Positions 11,928 to 24,300 of a stretch of 42,056 nucleotides of DNA are shown here, in pieces; position 1 is the first letter of the stretch, and each line of letters begins with the position of its first letter. This DNA is from Lingula anatina (Eukaryota; Brachiopoda; Lingulata; Lingulida; Lingulidae), in the NCBI RefSeq assembly GCF_001039355.2, contig NW_019775691.1, forward strand, positions 238,516 through 280,571. Reading direction: 5' to 3'. The translations under genes and the position numbers were made by a program. Under the pieces are notes generated by a model, which was not told the DNA's origin, searched no databases, and saw nothing but the letters and a program-made list of their open reading frames with translations.

Positions 11928-12245
11928 TACAGATAAAGGAACAAGGTTTTAACCACGTGGCGTCAACAACTCTTGGTGGTGTCTTTGCAGAGATCAAACA
12001 CACGCGCACACACCTGTCTGTACACACCTATAGTTACGCAACATACATGTACATGTACTGATTATCATGCCCTTCGTACCGGTAGTATGATTTACATTCA
12101 GAAAAGTGTACCCTATTTAATTACCCCACCATTAAACTACAATGCTTCTCTCTGTCCTTTCTCTCTCTCTCTCTCACGTCCTCCATAATTCAGTTATCGT
12201 TGTACACATGTACTCTGTACTTACACGAGCTGACTTGTCCGCCAT
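3736..12245 (-). CDS. NMRAL1: NmrA-like family domain-containing protein 1 (HSCARG), 7 coding exons
   Basis: Minus-strand coding exons are 12225-12245 (or the duplicate 9806-9826), 7507-7642, 7098-6971, 6619-6475, 5300-5205, 4514-4324 and 3924-3736. All have GT/AG junctions and joining phases, and give 906 nt, 301 aa; the human protein has 299. The family is an atypical short-chain dehydrogenase fold that binds NADPH without known catalysis. It acts as a cytoplasmic redox sensor that represses argininosuccinate synthetase and NF-kB signalling in vertebrates. The sequence shows the dinucleotide motif GATGTQGG (residues 13-20) after strand VVVF, an Arg at the end of beta2 (VRAVTRNP, ~34-41) as expected for NADP preference, the family motif HFDGKAAIEEYM, and a C-terminal GFPGANDLANMFRFY block near identical to the human protein. 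The first exon encodes only MADKSAR, yet its seven codons join in phase to IVVVFG. Functional transfer from vertebrates is inference. Confidence 0.93.
4031..4054. repeat. Poly(C) run
   Basis: A run of about 16 or more C bases in the last NMRAL1 intron. Its length is likely unreliable in sequencing. Confidence 0.8.
5333..5686. mobile_element. MITE-like element with TTAAAGGG termini, in an NMRAL1 intron
   Basis: The left end TTAAAGGGATAATAAGTCTT is repeated inverted at the right end (5665-5686) with one mismatch over ~22 bp. The element is ~354 bp and non-coding, and has a perfect 26-bp palindrome (5506-5531) at its midpoint. TTAA at both outer edges would fit piggyBac-type target duplication, or may be part of the terminal repeat. 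Confidence 0.6.
7131..7335. repeat. GA-rich purine tract with an (AT)n island, NMRAL1 intron
   Basis: (GA)n blocks at 7131-7154 and 7302-7331 flank ~150 bp of purine-rich DNA and an (AT)n run near 7283-7300. On the transcribed minus strand it forms a ~200-nt polypyrimidine tract ending about 35 nt before the acceptor at 7098. Confidence 0.9.
7919..8102. mobile_element. MITE-like element with AACCCCCCTTTA termini
   Basis: AACCCCCCTTTA at the left and TAAAGGGGGCTT at the right form an imperfect inverted repeat (11 of 12) around ~160 bp of non-coding DNA. The tandem duplication starts inside it at ~8017, so the second copy (10449-10533) holds only its right half. Confidence 0.5.
9431..9478. repeat. 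(CA)n microsatellite, left copy
   Basis: Interrupted CA repeat; its counterpart at 11873-11926 has a different length and different interruptions. Confidence 0.95.
9716..9758. repeat. (CT)n microsatellite in the duplicated region
   Basis: CT repeat ~65 bp beyond NMRAL1 exon 1, within intron 1; much shorter in the other copy (~12158-12175). Confidence 0.9.
9806..9826 (-). CDS. NMRAL1: NMRAL1 coding exon 1, downstream duplicate
   Basis: Its sequence is identical to 12225-12245, including the GTAAGT donor and the AAGATGGCGG start context. It is nearer to exon 2 (2.16 kb intron). It lies in the left copy of the tandem duplication and ends before the N at 10377, so it may be the second allele rather than a second exon in the genome. 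Confidence 0.7.
10377..10377. other. Ambiguous base N (probable assembly join)
   Basis: A single N directly after the last base of the left duplication copy. Two more lie at 24885 and 29896. Likely a collapsed gap between contigs. Confidence 0.7.
10386..10448. repeat. Dispersed repeat D2, copy 1
   Basis: The block from gaaaaggtccactttttcag to the ggctacgggcctgt end recurs at 19925-19996 with few differences. Unclassified short interspersed sequence. Confidence 0.6.
11873..11926. repeat. (CA)n microsatellite, right copy
   Basis: Longer counterpart of 9431-9478. Confidence 0.95.
12225..12245 (-). CDS. NMRAL1: NMRAL1 coding exon 1, upstream copy
   Basis: Twenty-one coding bases give MADKSAR, followed directly by a GTAAGT donor. 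The ATG lies in AAGATGGCGG, a good Kozak context and a YY1-like motif. It is in phase with exon 2 at 7642. An identical exon lies in the downstream tandem copy, so either could be the true one if the duplication is real. Confidence 0.75.
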
Positions 12246-12248
12246 CTT
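12239..12248 (-). promoter_or_regulatory. YY1-like motif overlapping the NMRAL1 start codon
   Basis: The minus strand reads AAGATGGCGG, a match to the YY1 core AANATGGCGG. In many TATA-less metazoan promoters this motif sits just downstream of the transcription start and includes the ATG. The duplicate copy at 9820-9829 has it too. Confidence 0.4.
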
Positions 12249-12796
12249 AGCAGGAATGAGGCGACCCCAGCTGAGGTGAAGTGTGCCAAATAGGTAAACA
12301 AAACACTGCAGTGCGAGCGTTAAGAAAGTATACTACTCGCGCCTGTTGTTGAACAGCGGCAAGTGTGTTGTAGAAAACTGGTAGAGCTGACATGAAAAAC
12401 AAATTGCATAAAGGGAAAAATGTAATCATGAAGAGGAGTGCTTTTTTGAAGATTTTAAAGTCCAAATTAAGACTTAGATAACTGATCAGTTTTTGCCATT
12501 GATACGGACTGTTAACTACTCGACATATTAGGCCTATTCGCACGAGAATGGGAGAAAATAGATCAGGGTGTCTGACGTAGTCACTTTTCCGGGTCTATAA
12601 AGCAACATGTTGTCCCGAAAGCAAATGGCGATGACAGCTTTAACCGACAGCTTCAAAACCTGGATAAAATGTTCTACAAGAAAACACCAATAGTTGCGAC
12701 ATTGCTAGCGCCGTAATCCGACATTGATATAATCCTATCCACATAATGTGTCCTTTATTTTTTCTCATTGATCAGAAATCAGCGATTATGTTACAT

Positions 12797-14907
12797 GTAA
12801 GTTGTTTGCATTGGTGAATAGTCCGTATTATCAAGCCTTCCTTTCCTGGATATAACATTACAGTACAATCTATGCTAATTATACGTAATCAGAATAATAA
12901 CACGATTTGCTATTGCACCGGTGTAGTAAAAATTGATTTAAGACCAGACAAAATCGATGTTTACTAACTAGCGCGACTTGCCCTAATTTTGAGGAATTTT
13001 GAATTTTTTAAATTGGAAATTGTTCTTTCCAACACGCGTGTTTTGGAAGTAAATGACTTACATCATAAAATAGGGGCAGGGGCAGATGATATTAGGGTTT
13101 CATAGGCTTTTTTTTCTAGCATGGCATCTCAAACAATTCACTTCCATTGGTACATGTAGCCCACTGACACAGTTTGATGAACTTTCGTAGACCAGAAAAT
13201 GTTTTACTGATGTACATGTATAATATGAAGGACAAAAAATATTTTACTTAAATATTTCCTTTATTTTACTGACATCAACCAATGCTGTTGACATTGTTGT
13301 CCTGAGATAACGATGACAATAAACAATAACAACAGCTTAACAATATATTTCCTAAATTGCAGTAATATATTTATTAAAACAACAAGAACGAGAAGAACTC
13401 TAACAGAAGAACTCAACTATCTCATGAGAACCCTTGTTTGACAGCAAAAATGAAAGTTAAAGCTAGAGAGACCTATACAACAAGTACCGTCTATTGTTGA
13501 GACTGTTTTACTGTACATCGTTTTGTAAATCACATTTACCCTACAATTCTATTTTTTAATTAACACGTCTCAGAATTATACTTTCACTCTTTTGAATTAA
13601 CGAGGTCCCGATGCATTGTCCATGCGACAGTACTTTAAAGTTGGGAACTGAATGCTGATTTTTTACTTGGCAAACGTTAAATTACCATATTTAACAAGAA
13701 CAAAACCCACTTTCATAAATAAAAATAATAATAATGATAATAGTAATGGGTTACAGACGTGAGTTAAAGCTACCGGTAGGTGGTTGGCCAGAGGAGACCA
13801 ATTCAGGTATAGCAGCTTTATTTGAAATATTCAAGCTGTAGTGCATTATAGAGCAATATTTGATGAAATAAAAAAGACAATTAGAAAATCATAAAACCTT
13901 TCAACAAAATATTCTATGGTAGTACTATGTCCTAAGCGAATATGTACTATGTCCTAAATGACCTAAGCGTCAACATGTGTCTCAGCAAATAAAAAAAGGA
14001 AAATATTGTATGGCAGTATTAATTAAGATGTCTTTGAGAACACTGGTACATCAAATGCAATTGCATTTTCTTGGGGACTAAAAAGCTTTTAGGTTTCACT
14101 ACAAAACAATAACTTACAAAACATAAATATGACTAGAAAAATATCAACAAATTTGGCAAGCGACAAATCAATTGCCAACAAATATGACTGAAATGTGCGC
14201 TAATATTTTTGGCAAAACATAGATAAATATATTAAATCAACTTTTCTTTTTCAAACCTCTCACTTCTTTCAGTACGCCCCCCCCCCTTGTTAGTGTTTGA
14301 GAATTCACCACTCTAAGTTACAAACACACTTCCTAAGATGTGCCCTACAAACTTGCTTTTCAAAACTTTTCTTGACTATAAACACCAAACACTTCTTTTA
14401 ATAATATAATAAATATAAGTAAGTTTTCTATTCAAAGTAAGGGAGCAATTAGTACTTGTCCTTGACCTTCAGGATAAAGAGGTGAAGGTTATTAATTTGA
14501 ATGGCAACTTATTAAGAGGATGGCAAGAGGATGTGAGATAGCCACACGGGAGAACTGACCACAACAATGACTGCCAGGGAGAGTTGGGTAATGACTCTAT
14601 TTTTTTTTAATGGGGAATAATTATCAATCTTTGAATATATAATTTTGGAATCATAAAAAATATGTTTCTGTGTGCCATTTGTTGTGCTTTTTCTCTTCAG
14701 AACAGTACTATAGGATAGCCAGCTTTAGCGTTTTGTTTCAATCACTCAGTAGAAATGTTCCATTTTTCAGAATTTCTGGATTGAAAAATTACAGAAAAAT
14801 TCCCTTTTTCCCCCCTATTGAAAATATTGAGTCATTACCGTACATACATGTATCAATCTATAAGAAATCACAACTAACAAAATTAACAAAACTAAACACC
14901 ACTGTTC
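12797..14907. other. Intergenic DNA between SLC12A8 and NMRAL1
   Basis: AT-rich with no supportable exon. It should contain the SLC12A8 3' UTR and poly(A) site; minus-strand AATAAA hexamers at 13817-13822 and 13260-13265 and an ATTAAA at 14606-14611 are candidates that cannot be ranked. A dispersed repeat (D1) occupies 14594-14790. Confidence 0.55.
14594..14790. repeat. Dispersed repeat D1, copy 1 (diverged)
   Basis: It aligns over ~190 bp with 29109-29300 and 30598-30790, sharing blocks such as ttatcaatctttgaa/ttatcaatctttcag and gaacagtactataggatagc/gaatagaacaatagggcagc. Unclassified, no coding potential, more diverged than the other two copies, which belong to one duplication. Confidence 0.55.
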
Positions 14908-17900
14908 TCAATCACTGTCCTGAAATTCATCGAAGTTCTCGCCCTGCACAATTTCTGATTGATGATACCGCCCTCTATTGGCAAAATCATCATTGTCTTC
15001 TGTCAACTGGGCGGCAAAGGTTCTCACTGCTGGTGTTGACGGTGTAACGACAATTTCCTCTGCAGGTTGTGGTCCACGTCTACAGCAATGAGATACACCA
15101 TCCCTTATCCACTCTAGGAGACTAAACTCTGCTATACCTGGAGGAATAAAGACAATTATTTAAGTAAATATTATCAACTGAAGCTTTGAAAAACAGGATA
15201 ATTTATGTACCGGGTACTGCACTTTAACACATGCCTGCATTTTGATTTTTTTTATTTCCCAAGCAAAATATACATGTGCTACCATCCTATTGTTACAACT
15301 ACTCGGTTTTCACTGTAGGCCACATACAAGAGCTAATTATATCTCATTTTAAAAATTATCATAAACAATACTTTCCTTTAAGCATGAAGCAAAAAAGACC
15401 TTCAGTAATTGGAGATTTCTTAAATAAAAAAACATGACATGACAAAACTACATGTTTAATATACACTTTATGTTGTAAGTTGAAATGTAAATAAACTCAG
15501 CCATCTTTGTTTTGGCTGTCATTTTGTAAAGAATACATTAGCAGTACTTACCAGGAAAAACTCCTGGGTTGACTTTACTGATGTATATATAAATAACTAG
15601 AACAACACTAACTGTGACCAAGGCATAGATCCATTGAATGCCAAACATTATGACTAGACAGGCTATGGACTGAAAAAATGAACAAATATGGTCAAATACT
15701 AGTAAATATGGTAAAATAAATAACAAATAAATAACAAAGAAGACATTATAAAATATACCCATGTATGGTGCGCGATGAACATAATTCTTTTTTTGCTTCA
15801 ACTTTTAATTATCAATATATTTATGATATTTTCAGAATTTATATTCTCTATATTATTTTGCTTGTAATAGAACTGGGGTTCTTTTTCATTATGGGATATT
15901 TAACAAATTTAAAAGTAATTTAAAATGAATATGATTTCTTTTGTGTGAAGGCTTCTTTTTTCCTTTTTTTATAGTAAACAGATTAATTTAGTTGTGTAGT
16001 TCACTACTTACTCCTATGAGTGATAGCCACCTGTTCACAAAAATGGAATAGTAGGATCTGGGCATACGGTGGATTTCTGTGTTTACTGGCTTAGGGTTAC
16101 CTAAAATGATGCAAACAAATAAACAAGATGAGGAAAGATTTACACATTTAGTCAATCATCTCTCTTCAGAATAACTATATGGCTAAGAAAAAAGAAAGTT
16201 AAATTGTCAGAAGAAAACCATATTATACTTTGGATTAATATAACTGATACTAATGCTCACAATGGATTAAAAAAAATTAACTAAACAAATGACTGAAAAC
16301 TTGCTCCTCTTCCCCAACTTTGTTCACTATGAAGCATGTCAAATGTTTTGATTTTAATTGCTTGTTTCACTTAAATTATAATATATATAATGTCACTTCA
16401 ACAACAGATGAGCTTTAACAGTGAAACAAATATGTGTTTGTTTCATGAGTTTTCTTGTAAATTTGCAATTTTGGTGCAAAAAGAGATTTGGTGCAAAAAC
16501 AGATAGATGCATTTTTTCTTTTCAGTTTTTACAGTTCTATCAGAGCTACCGTTTTTTTTTCCTCTGGTACATATTTTTAGTTGTTAGTTTTAAGTTTTCA
16601 GTTTCATACGTTATATTTGAAAATTCTAGTGAGAGACCCACTCTCATACAAATCTCACCAGACTGTTTATCAAGCAACTCTGTTGTAGCGTCGGCTTCCG
16701 CCCCTCTCTCAACATGCTCCCCATCAACATGTTCCTTCCCAGAATTCTCAGCCTGTTTCTGAGCCTTAGACACAGGGCTCCCTTGCTGCTGCTTCTTTGG
16801 TGACCTTTTCTGCTGCACCGCAGTGTGTTTCTGATCAAACAACAACCTTTCTGGAAACAAATTATCCAGATCTGCCGTGTTATCTGGTATGTTCTTTGGA
16901 GGTAGATCATTGGAGACCTTGTCAGTGGAACCGTAATTGTGATTGGCGTTATTATTCTCCTGGTCACTCTTTCTTCCTCCCACCCCTCCCCCTACTGAGG
17001 AAATCGCAGGTTTCAGCAAACCACTGCTGTAGCGCTCTTCCTTCCTCTTTCGCTTTTGAAAGCTCATGGCTAGAGAGAAATAGGCGAAATCCACGGAGGC
17101 GTACGTCAGCATGAAGGGCATGGTGACGATAGGTGCCAGGATGTTGACGTTCCCGATGCAGATGAAGACCAAGGAGATCACTGTGATGGCAAGGAGAGCA
17201 AAGACTGGAACCTTGTTAGGGCCTCTCTGGAAGTTATGTTTACAAATAGCTTTATAAAAGATGACAAAACTACAGGAACAGAAACACTGAAACCTTAATT
17301 GTTAGGACCTCTCTGGAAGTTATGTTTACAAACAGCTTTATAAAAGATAACAAATCTAGAGGAACAGAAACACTGAAGCCTTAATTGTTAGGACCTCTCT
17401 GGAAGATACATTTACAAATAGCTTTATAAAAGATGACAAAAAATATGATTTTAATATGGAAAAATAACTACAACAACACAAGCTGTGCTAAATAAATATA
17501 GCTGTTGTAAGAATAAAGGTTTGTCATGGCTAATCTTGATCTATATACTGAGTAGTTATTGCTCTCCAATTAATTTTCTGTCTAGCAGTCTACTACATAA
17601 TAAAGGCTTCCTGGCAAAATATTCATAGGAATAAAAGTTTAATTGGATCATCATTATTTAAAACCATATGTAAAGTTGACAAGACAAATATCATCTGCAA
17701 GCATGCAGATGATATCCATGAAGACTATTCAAGTATCCCCCCATACATGTAACTGTCTTATAAGGGTGAGATAAAAAATGAAATTTACCCCTTGTCCAAG
17801 GAACTTGATAACTGGAATGACATTTTGTTTTGCTATGGACTGCAGAATTCTTGGAGATCCATATAAACTGCCCATACAGGAGGAAATAGATGAGATGTAC

Positions 17901-20900
17901 AGGCCTGCAAGGAACAAGAAGCCTAGGGCTGCCACCTGGAGGACAAACAAAACAACATCTGTTTGACTTTTTTGTATTCTTACTATAAAATTATTTATTG
18001 TCTAAGATTGTATAGCAGTATATATACAAATCCACTAAATGAGATGACAACTATGATCTGATGAATCTCTTTTGACCAAAAAAAGCTCTACTTTGAATTG
18101 AACCTCAGTCTAGGATGAATGTACCGGTACTGCAGCCAGGCTAGTACTCGTACATTGTAATACAAATGAAGTTCTAAATGGAGTACTCACCTTCTCTGCA
18201 ATCATATAATCCTCTCTGAGATAGTCCCTGGCACAGGTGGAGCCCAGGATCATAGTGAACATTAAGTACAGAAAGGTGCTGAAATAGAGGACAATTGCTC
18301 ATTTAAAAATCAGCAATGACCATGTAAGCTACTGAGAACAAATGGAAAGTATTCACAGACAGACAAACCAAATTATAAAATAAAATGTACAAATGAATAT
18401 ATCAGTCAACCAATAAGGTGTAACATATCATCTCTCCCACTAAACTGATCAATCAATCAAGGCATATTCTTTTCCTTTTATATTAACAAATGTATCCTTA
18501 GGATACACTTTCTAATGCTGATGCTTCTCACCTGACTTTGACCTTCACATAACCTAACCTGAGGCTCTCACCTGACTTTGACCTTCACATAACCAAACCT
18601 TTCAACTGACCTTGACCTTCCACCTAACCTTGACCTCTCACCAGACCTCAGCCTATCATCTGACCTTGATCTTTCATTCAACCTTAACCTCTCACCTGAC
18701 CCCTACAGCAGCCAGGGTTCCTACAGGGATGTCCTTGGAAGGGTTCCTCAGGTCTCCACTCATGTTGATCCCGGCAAAAGCACCTGTTGCGGTGGGAAAG
18801 AACACTCCAAACACTGAGAAAAATGACTCCCCTGCCAGGTAGGCAGGTGCTGTGTTGTTGACCAGGTTTATTGTAAGGTAACCTGTTACACCATACTCTG
18901 GAACCACACAAATATTAATGAGAGTGAAATATACATGTTAAACCAAGATATATTTGGAAAAACAAATATTTGCTTTTTTTTTCTTTTTTATTCATTACAC
19001 GGCTATAAATTTTCTTTCAATTTGATGATTTTAATCACATTATAATGTACAAATAAATGTTTCCTGAAATTGGTGAAATACTACACATCCTCCAGTAAAG
19101 CATTTCACTCTTAGCCTACTATTAATTGACTTTTCAGATTTTTAGAGATACTTATTTACATGCTTCTTTCTGATCAGAGATGGTTTCTTATACTAATTGA
19201 CAATCAGTTGAGATTATACCTATATCTGTATGGACAAAGGAGCCTACAGCAAAGTCCATGACTGCCACAGCCAGTATAAATAACAGCAGCAACTGCAGCC
19301 GTATCACCCACTTTACTCCTGCTATGTTAATACCTAGAAAACAAAAGAGAAAAATAATTACATTTATGGTAAAAACTGAGTAATTGCTTCGTTAGAGACT
19401 AAAGCTATTTTCTCACAATGAGAAATGTTTTAACCTTTGCTCAAAGGAGCTTGAGGTTAATTGTATGGAGGATAAAAGGATGGCACTCAAGATAAAACAG
19501 GAGTTGGGAGGGGGGGGGAGGTTTCCAGGCTTTGATCATGGCTCTGGCACTATCGCACATACACATCAACACATACATAAACTCTAACACCAAAACTCAC
19601 ATACACATGCAAGCATGCATTTCACAAACAAACACACACACAACCTACCTAGTAATAATAAGAGCACAGCAGCTGCTATGCCCCTTGCTATCCAGGGATC
19701 AAAGTCAGGATCTATAAATGCTGCAATGGACTCCCCAAAGCCCATGGTGTACAGGGAACAGGAGACAGCCTGCAAATGAAAACAGCCCAGTTGAACAGGC
19801 TGGCGCACAGCTCTGTCAGGCCCAAAGCCGGGGATTGGGGGGGTGGGGAGGTTGAAAGAACTGCTCTTTCTGGTGGGAAAAGGTTCCCTCTGGATAAAAT
19901 TTTATCCAAGTACACAAAGGTTTCATGGTAAAAGGTCCACTTTTTTTCAGAAAAAGAACCCCCTTTTGACATTGCTGGCTACTGTACAGGCCTGTGGTGA
20001 TATAACACACTGGTAGCAGGGTGGAGGTTGGAATTATTGGCCCTTGGAAACACTCCTGTCTGTACACCAACCCACATACAAGCATCTGTACTCTTTTTTT
20101 TCATCTAAAAATATTAACTTTAACAATTAAGCTTTAACTGTTTAAATTACTACTTTCAAAAGGCATAAATAGGGTGGCTAGAGGCTGATTATTTTAAAAA
20201 TATGGAGTATCTATGCTGCATCAATGCAGAAAAGGTTCTTTGCTACTGGAATTAAAAAACATATTTAATTAACGTTTTTAATTAACAAAAAATTATTATA
20301 ATAGACAATAACAGAAAATCAAAGATAACAGCAATTCAAATCAGTATAGGAAATACAAAATTTAATCGATTTCCTCATATAGCGTCTTACCTGACCAAAG
20401 CAATAGATCACTCCAATAGATGCTCCTATCTTGGCCCCGAGAACATGAGACAGTAGGAAGAATATCCCTCCGCTCTCCATCTGACATCTCTCACACACTC
20501 CTATTGCACTCAACACACTGACCAGTGCCACACCTATGGTCAGACAGATGATCAGGATGGACAGACCAATGCCTGCATTGCCCTGGAGAACACAGTGTAT
20601 GTGTGTGAGGAACAGAATGGCTGGGCCTGGCACAATATGGATAGGCTAGCAACTAAATTAATGGTTTGGCCAATTGTACAAGTTCAGCCAGGAATACAAA
20701 GGCTGAGTCAACATCTATGGTGGAGACAGATTGTGGTAGCTGAGATTTAAGCTGATCACAATCAGTGGTTGAAGACAGATTGTGCTAGTTGAGACTCGAG
20801 CTGTTCACAATCAGTGGCAATTTTTGAAAACTTTAAAAGAATCCGATCTGCCATGTCAATAAATGGGTAATTGAAAAGTTTTCTCTTCCTCACTCAAAGA

Positions 20901-21304
20901 ATATTTACCAGTGGCTGACTCTTTCATGCATTGCAAAAAATAATTTTGAAAAATTAAGATAAAATCTGAATAATTCCTTGGCGTTCAATATGATAAATTA
21001 AAAGTTTTTATACCTGGCAGAAATATTCACCATTCATAAAAACTTAATCAAATACATTTCTTTCCTGTAGATGTCAGCACTTACCACCATCCATCCTGTA
21101 CGTAAGAAGATAATTATGCCAAATATGTTAATCATACAGGACGTGAACACGCCATCCCATGGACCAAAGAGAACAGGTTCTGAGATGAAGAAATTCAGCT
21201 TCCACCATGGTTTACTGGAGGCACTCTGAAGGAAGAAAAATTAATAAATAAATAAATAAATAAATAGATAAGATAAGATAATGATGCAATAACTGACCAC
21301 ATAA

Positions 21305-21344
<40 letters not shown>

Positions 21345-24300
21345 GATGCAATAACTGACCATTACATGTAGATAAATAAATAAATAAATAAAATAATGAT
21401 GCAATAACTGACCATTACATGTAGATAAATAAATAAATAAATAAAATAATGATGCAATAACTGACCATTACATGTAGATAAATAAATAAATAAATAAAAT
21501 AATGATGGAATAACTGACCATTACATAGATAAATAAATAAATAAATAAATAAATATCACAACCTAACTCAAAAGCTGAGTCAAGATAAAATCTTGATAAC
21601 AATTCTGAAGCATGGATACATTTTCCCTGCAAGCTGAAAACAGCAATCAATAATCCCCTGACTGCTTACACAGGAAGTTTACATTCTTTCTGCACATGCC
21701 AAAGCCAGATATAATATAAATCAATACCTTCATGAACACCATATACATCTTAATTAATAAACAGGGGACTTGTCAGGGAGGATCATCTTAGTCCAGTTCT
21801 GCTGGGAAAGATAAGCTTACAAGATTGATTGCACAATGTAAACACAAGTTATAGAGAATGGAGGAAATGTGGATCCAGGAAAACAACAGGGGAGGGGCTT
21901 TGAGAGATGATATCAGAAACTTATAGTCCGAATCAAGAAATCACAATGCAGTATGCATGTAACAATACATATTATGAATAATGTAGATCTGGAGAAACAA
22001 CAGGGGAAGCAGTTTGAGAGATGATATCAGAAACTTCTGGTCTGAGTTCAGAAATCACAATGCAATACATACCAGTATTATAAATAATGGAGATCTGGGA
22101 AAACAACAGGGGAAGCGGTTTCAGAGATAAAATTAGAAACTTTTACTCGCAGTCACGAAATCATAATGTTACAATACATATTATATTTTTATAAAACATT
22201 TAGATGTCTTCATTATTACCTATGCAAGTGTGAAAATTCTAACATTATGAAGTTTTTCATATATGAAACCCCTTTGTAAAAACTGACAAAGCAATCTTTA
22301 ATTGGATCCATGTTTAAATTAATAAAAAATTGCATTCCAAACAGTGATAAAATCTTTGGATATGCATTCTCAACAACTAACACCACCAGGTAATTACAGC
22401 TGCAATTGTATTTTGAATAAATAGAAAAAGATTATTCTTCCTCAATCTTTTCAATAACTATGCTAATATGGAGGAGTAAGCAGAAAGGCAGTCACAAAGA
22501 ATTAATAGAAAAACATGACTCTTCCTCAATCTTTTCAATAAGTATGCTAATCTAGAGAAGTAATGAGCAGAAAGGCAGTCACAAAGACAAGGGCAATCTG
22601 CAGGTTTTCAATCACAGTGCATGAGCAAGCAATCATGTCAACTCCCATAAACCGAAACCGACAACCGCAATCTACAGAACCAAGCTTATTACAGTTCTCA
22701 TAAACTAAAATCAATATCCTGATCAGCGAGCTATGATGAATCAAAGACCGAACTTCCTGGAAAACCTTTCAAGGAATATATGGGCAAATCAGATAGAATC
22801 ACAATTAACGTTGTACAAGTCTATATGCAGCAGAGCAGAAATCCACCAAGCAGATATTGTGGCAAACTGAAGAAGGTCAACTTGCCAGCTGGTACCATAA
22901 AAGCTGCTCTCAATTATACTATACTATTGATTACTGATATTGTATATTTTTAGATGTGTGACATCTAAGCTGAATAAACCTTTATCTATCTATTTATCTA
23001 TCTGTACTGAAAGGGTTTATTCTTACATATAGCTGCTGATAGTAAAACTTGTATTGGCTGGTGTATTTCAAATTCATTTTAACTATGATACAGGCCAAAA
23101 CCAAAGCTATTAAAATACATAAATGTTTCACGAGTCCACTGAAATTTAATTTGAAGTATAAAATTACATGATACAATGTAACAAGTTAAGCTGTCATATT
23201 TTGACCACTGCATGGCATGTGGTTTTATTCCATTCCTATCGAAACATTGACACCACTCAGTGTATATAATCTGTTAATGTGTATGTACATATAGTGAGAG
23301 TGTATACATTCAAGTAATATAGTGTGACACAGCTGCTGCATACTCAGCTATACGTATATATATCTGGTATCATGTAGTCAGACTTAACAGGGTCCACCAG
23401 GTCAAATATGATTAATTATCTGGTTCCAGCAGGTCAATGACCTCCAGTTAATGTAATATTGTATGTCTGGTCAAGAAAATTAGAAACACTAAATCTGGTA
23501 TACAAGATCTTCTGTTGAAAACATCTCAGCTGAATGAAAATCAAAATATAATCTATCACTTAAGATTTTCACAAAAAAGAATGGAAAGTACATTTAAATA
23601 TTATATGTTCACATTCTGTTTTAAAAGATTTTGTCACATGCTATTTAATAGTGCTCAGATAAATTAATTAACTGTATCTGGTTTAAAATTTAGATGGATT
23701 AAACCTCTGTCTGCCAATTCACAATTAACCTCTTTAAAAGAAAATTCTGTTATTTGTTATCATATAGAAATTGCCATTAATCGTGTTTCCAAATCTGAAG
23801 AGTGTTTTAGGTTTATCTCTTCATAAAATTAATTTGCATAGTGTCATTTCACATGTTTGGTTTGTTTTTTAACTCTTTTTTTATTAACTAAGTTAATTAT
23901 TAATTTATCAACTTATGTATTTTTGAATGTTGCTGTTACAAAACGGTGCCTGTCACACCCAGTACCTGCACTACAGTATTTCTATTTCTGACTGTTCTAC
24001 CCATGCAGTAGCTATACACCCTAGTATTTCTAAACAAAAAATAATCCAACACTGCCCAATGCCCTAGGTGAAGCCCTATATTAATTCCTGTCTTGAATCA
24101 ATCCCTGGGCATTCTTGGAAACCAGGGCAGCAAAATGTAACAATATGTTTCCTGAACTTGAAGTAGACATGTCAACATGCTGATTTAGTCTCCACTTTCA
24201 GAGCCATAAATGTTATTATGTTGCTCCACAGAGAGCCGATGGCATTATCTTTCTGCTTTAGGAGTCATCAAATAGGCGGAGAATTCATCTTCCTAGAAAT

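Larger units (their letters stand above)
10449..12796. repeat. Right copy of ~2.35-kb tandem duplication
   Basis: Near-identical to 8017-10376, including an identical NMRAL1 exon 1. Its right end runs on into unique sequence (tgtaagttgtttgc), whereas the left copy ends at the N. Confidence 0.93.

Noticed and set aside
11788-12543. Open frames in and around the duplicated region (also near 9381-10124)
   Set aside because: They are produced by CA repeats and appear only because both duplication copies share them; no homology or start support.
16421-16762. Plus-strand open frame of 113 codons
   Set aside because: Antisense to SLC12A8 exon 9 and its intron; the minus-strand exon has clear homology and splice phases.
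22745-22875. Second open frame [14 protein letters not shown] across the putative LINE tail
   Set aside because: Overlaps the KDRTSW frame and resembles nothing known; frame choice is uncertain, so only a low-confidence mobile-element call is kept.
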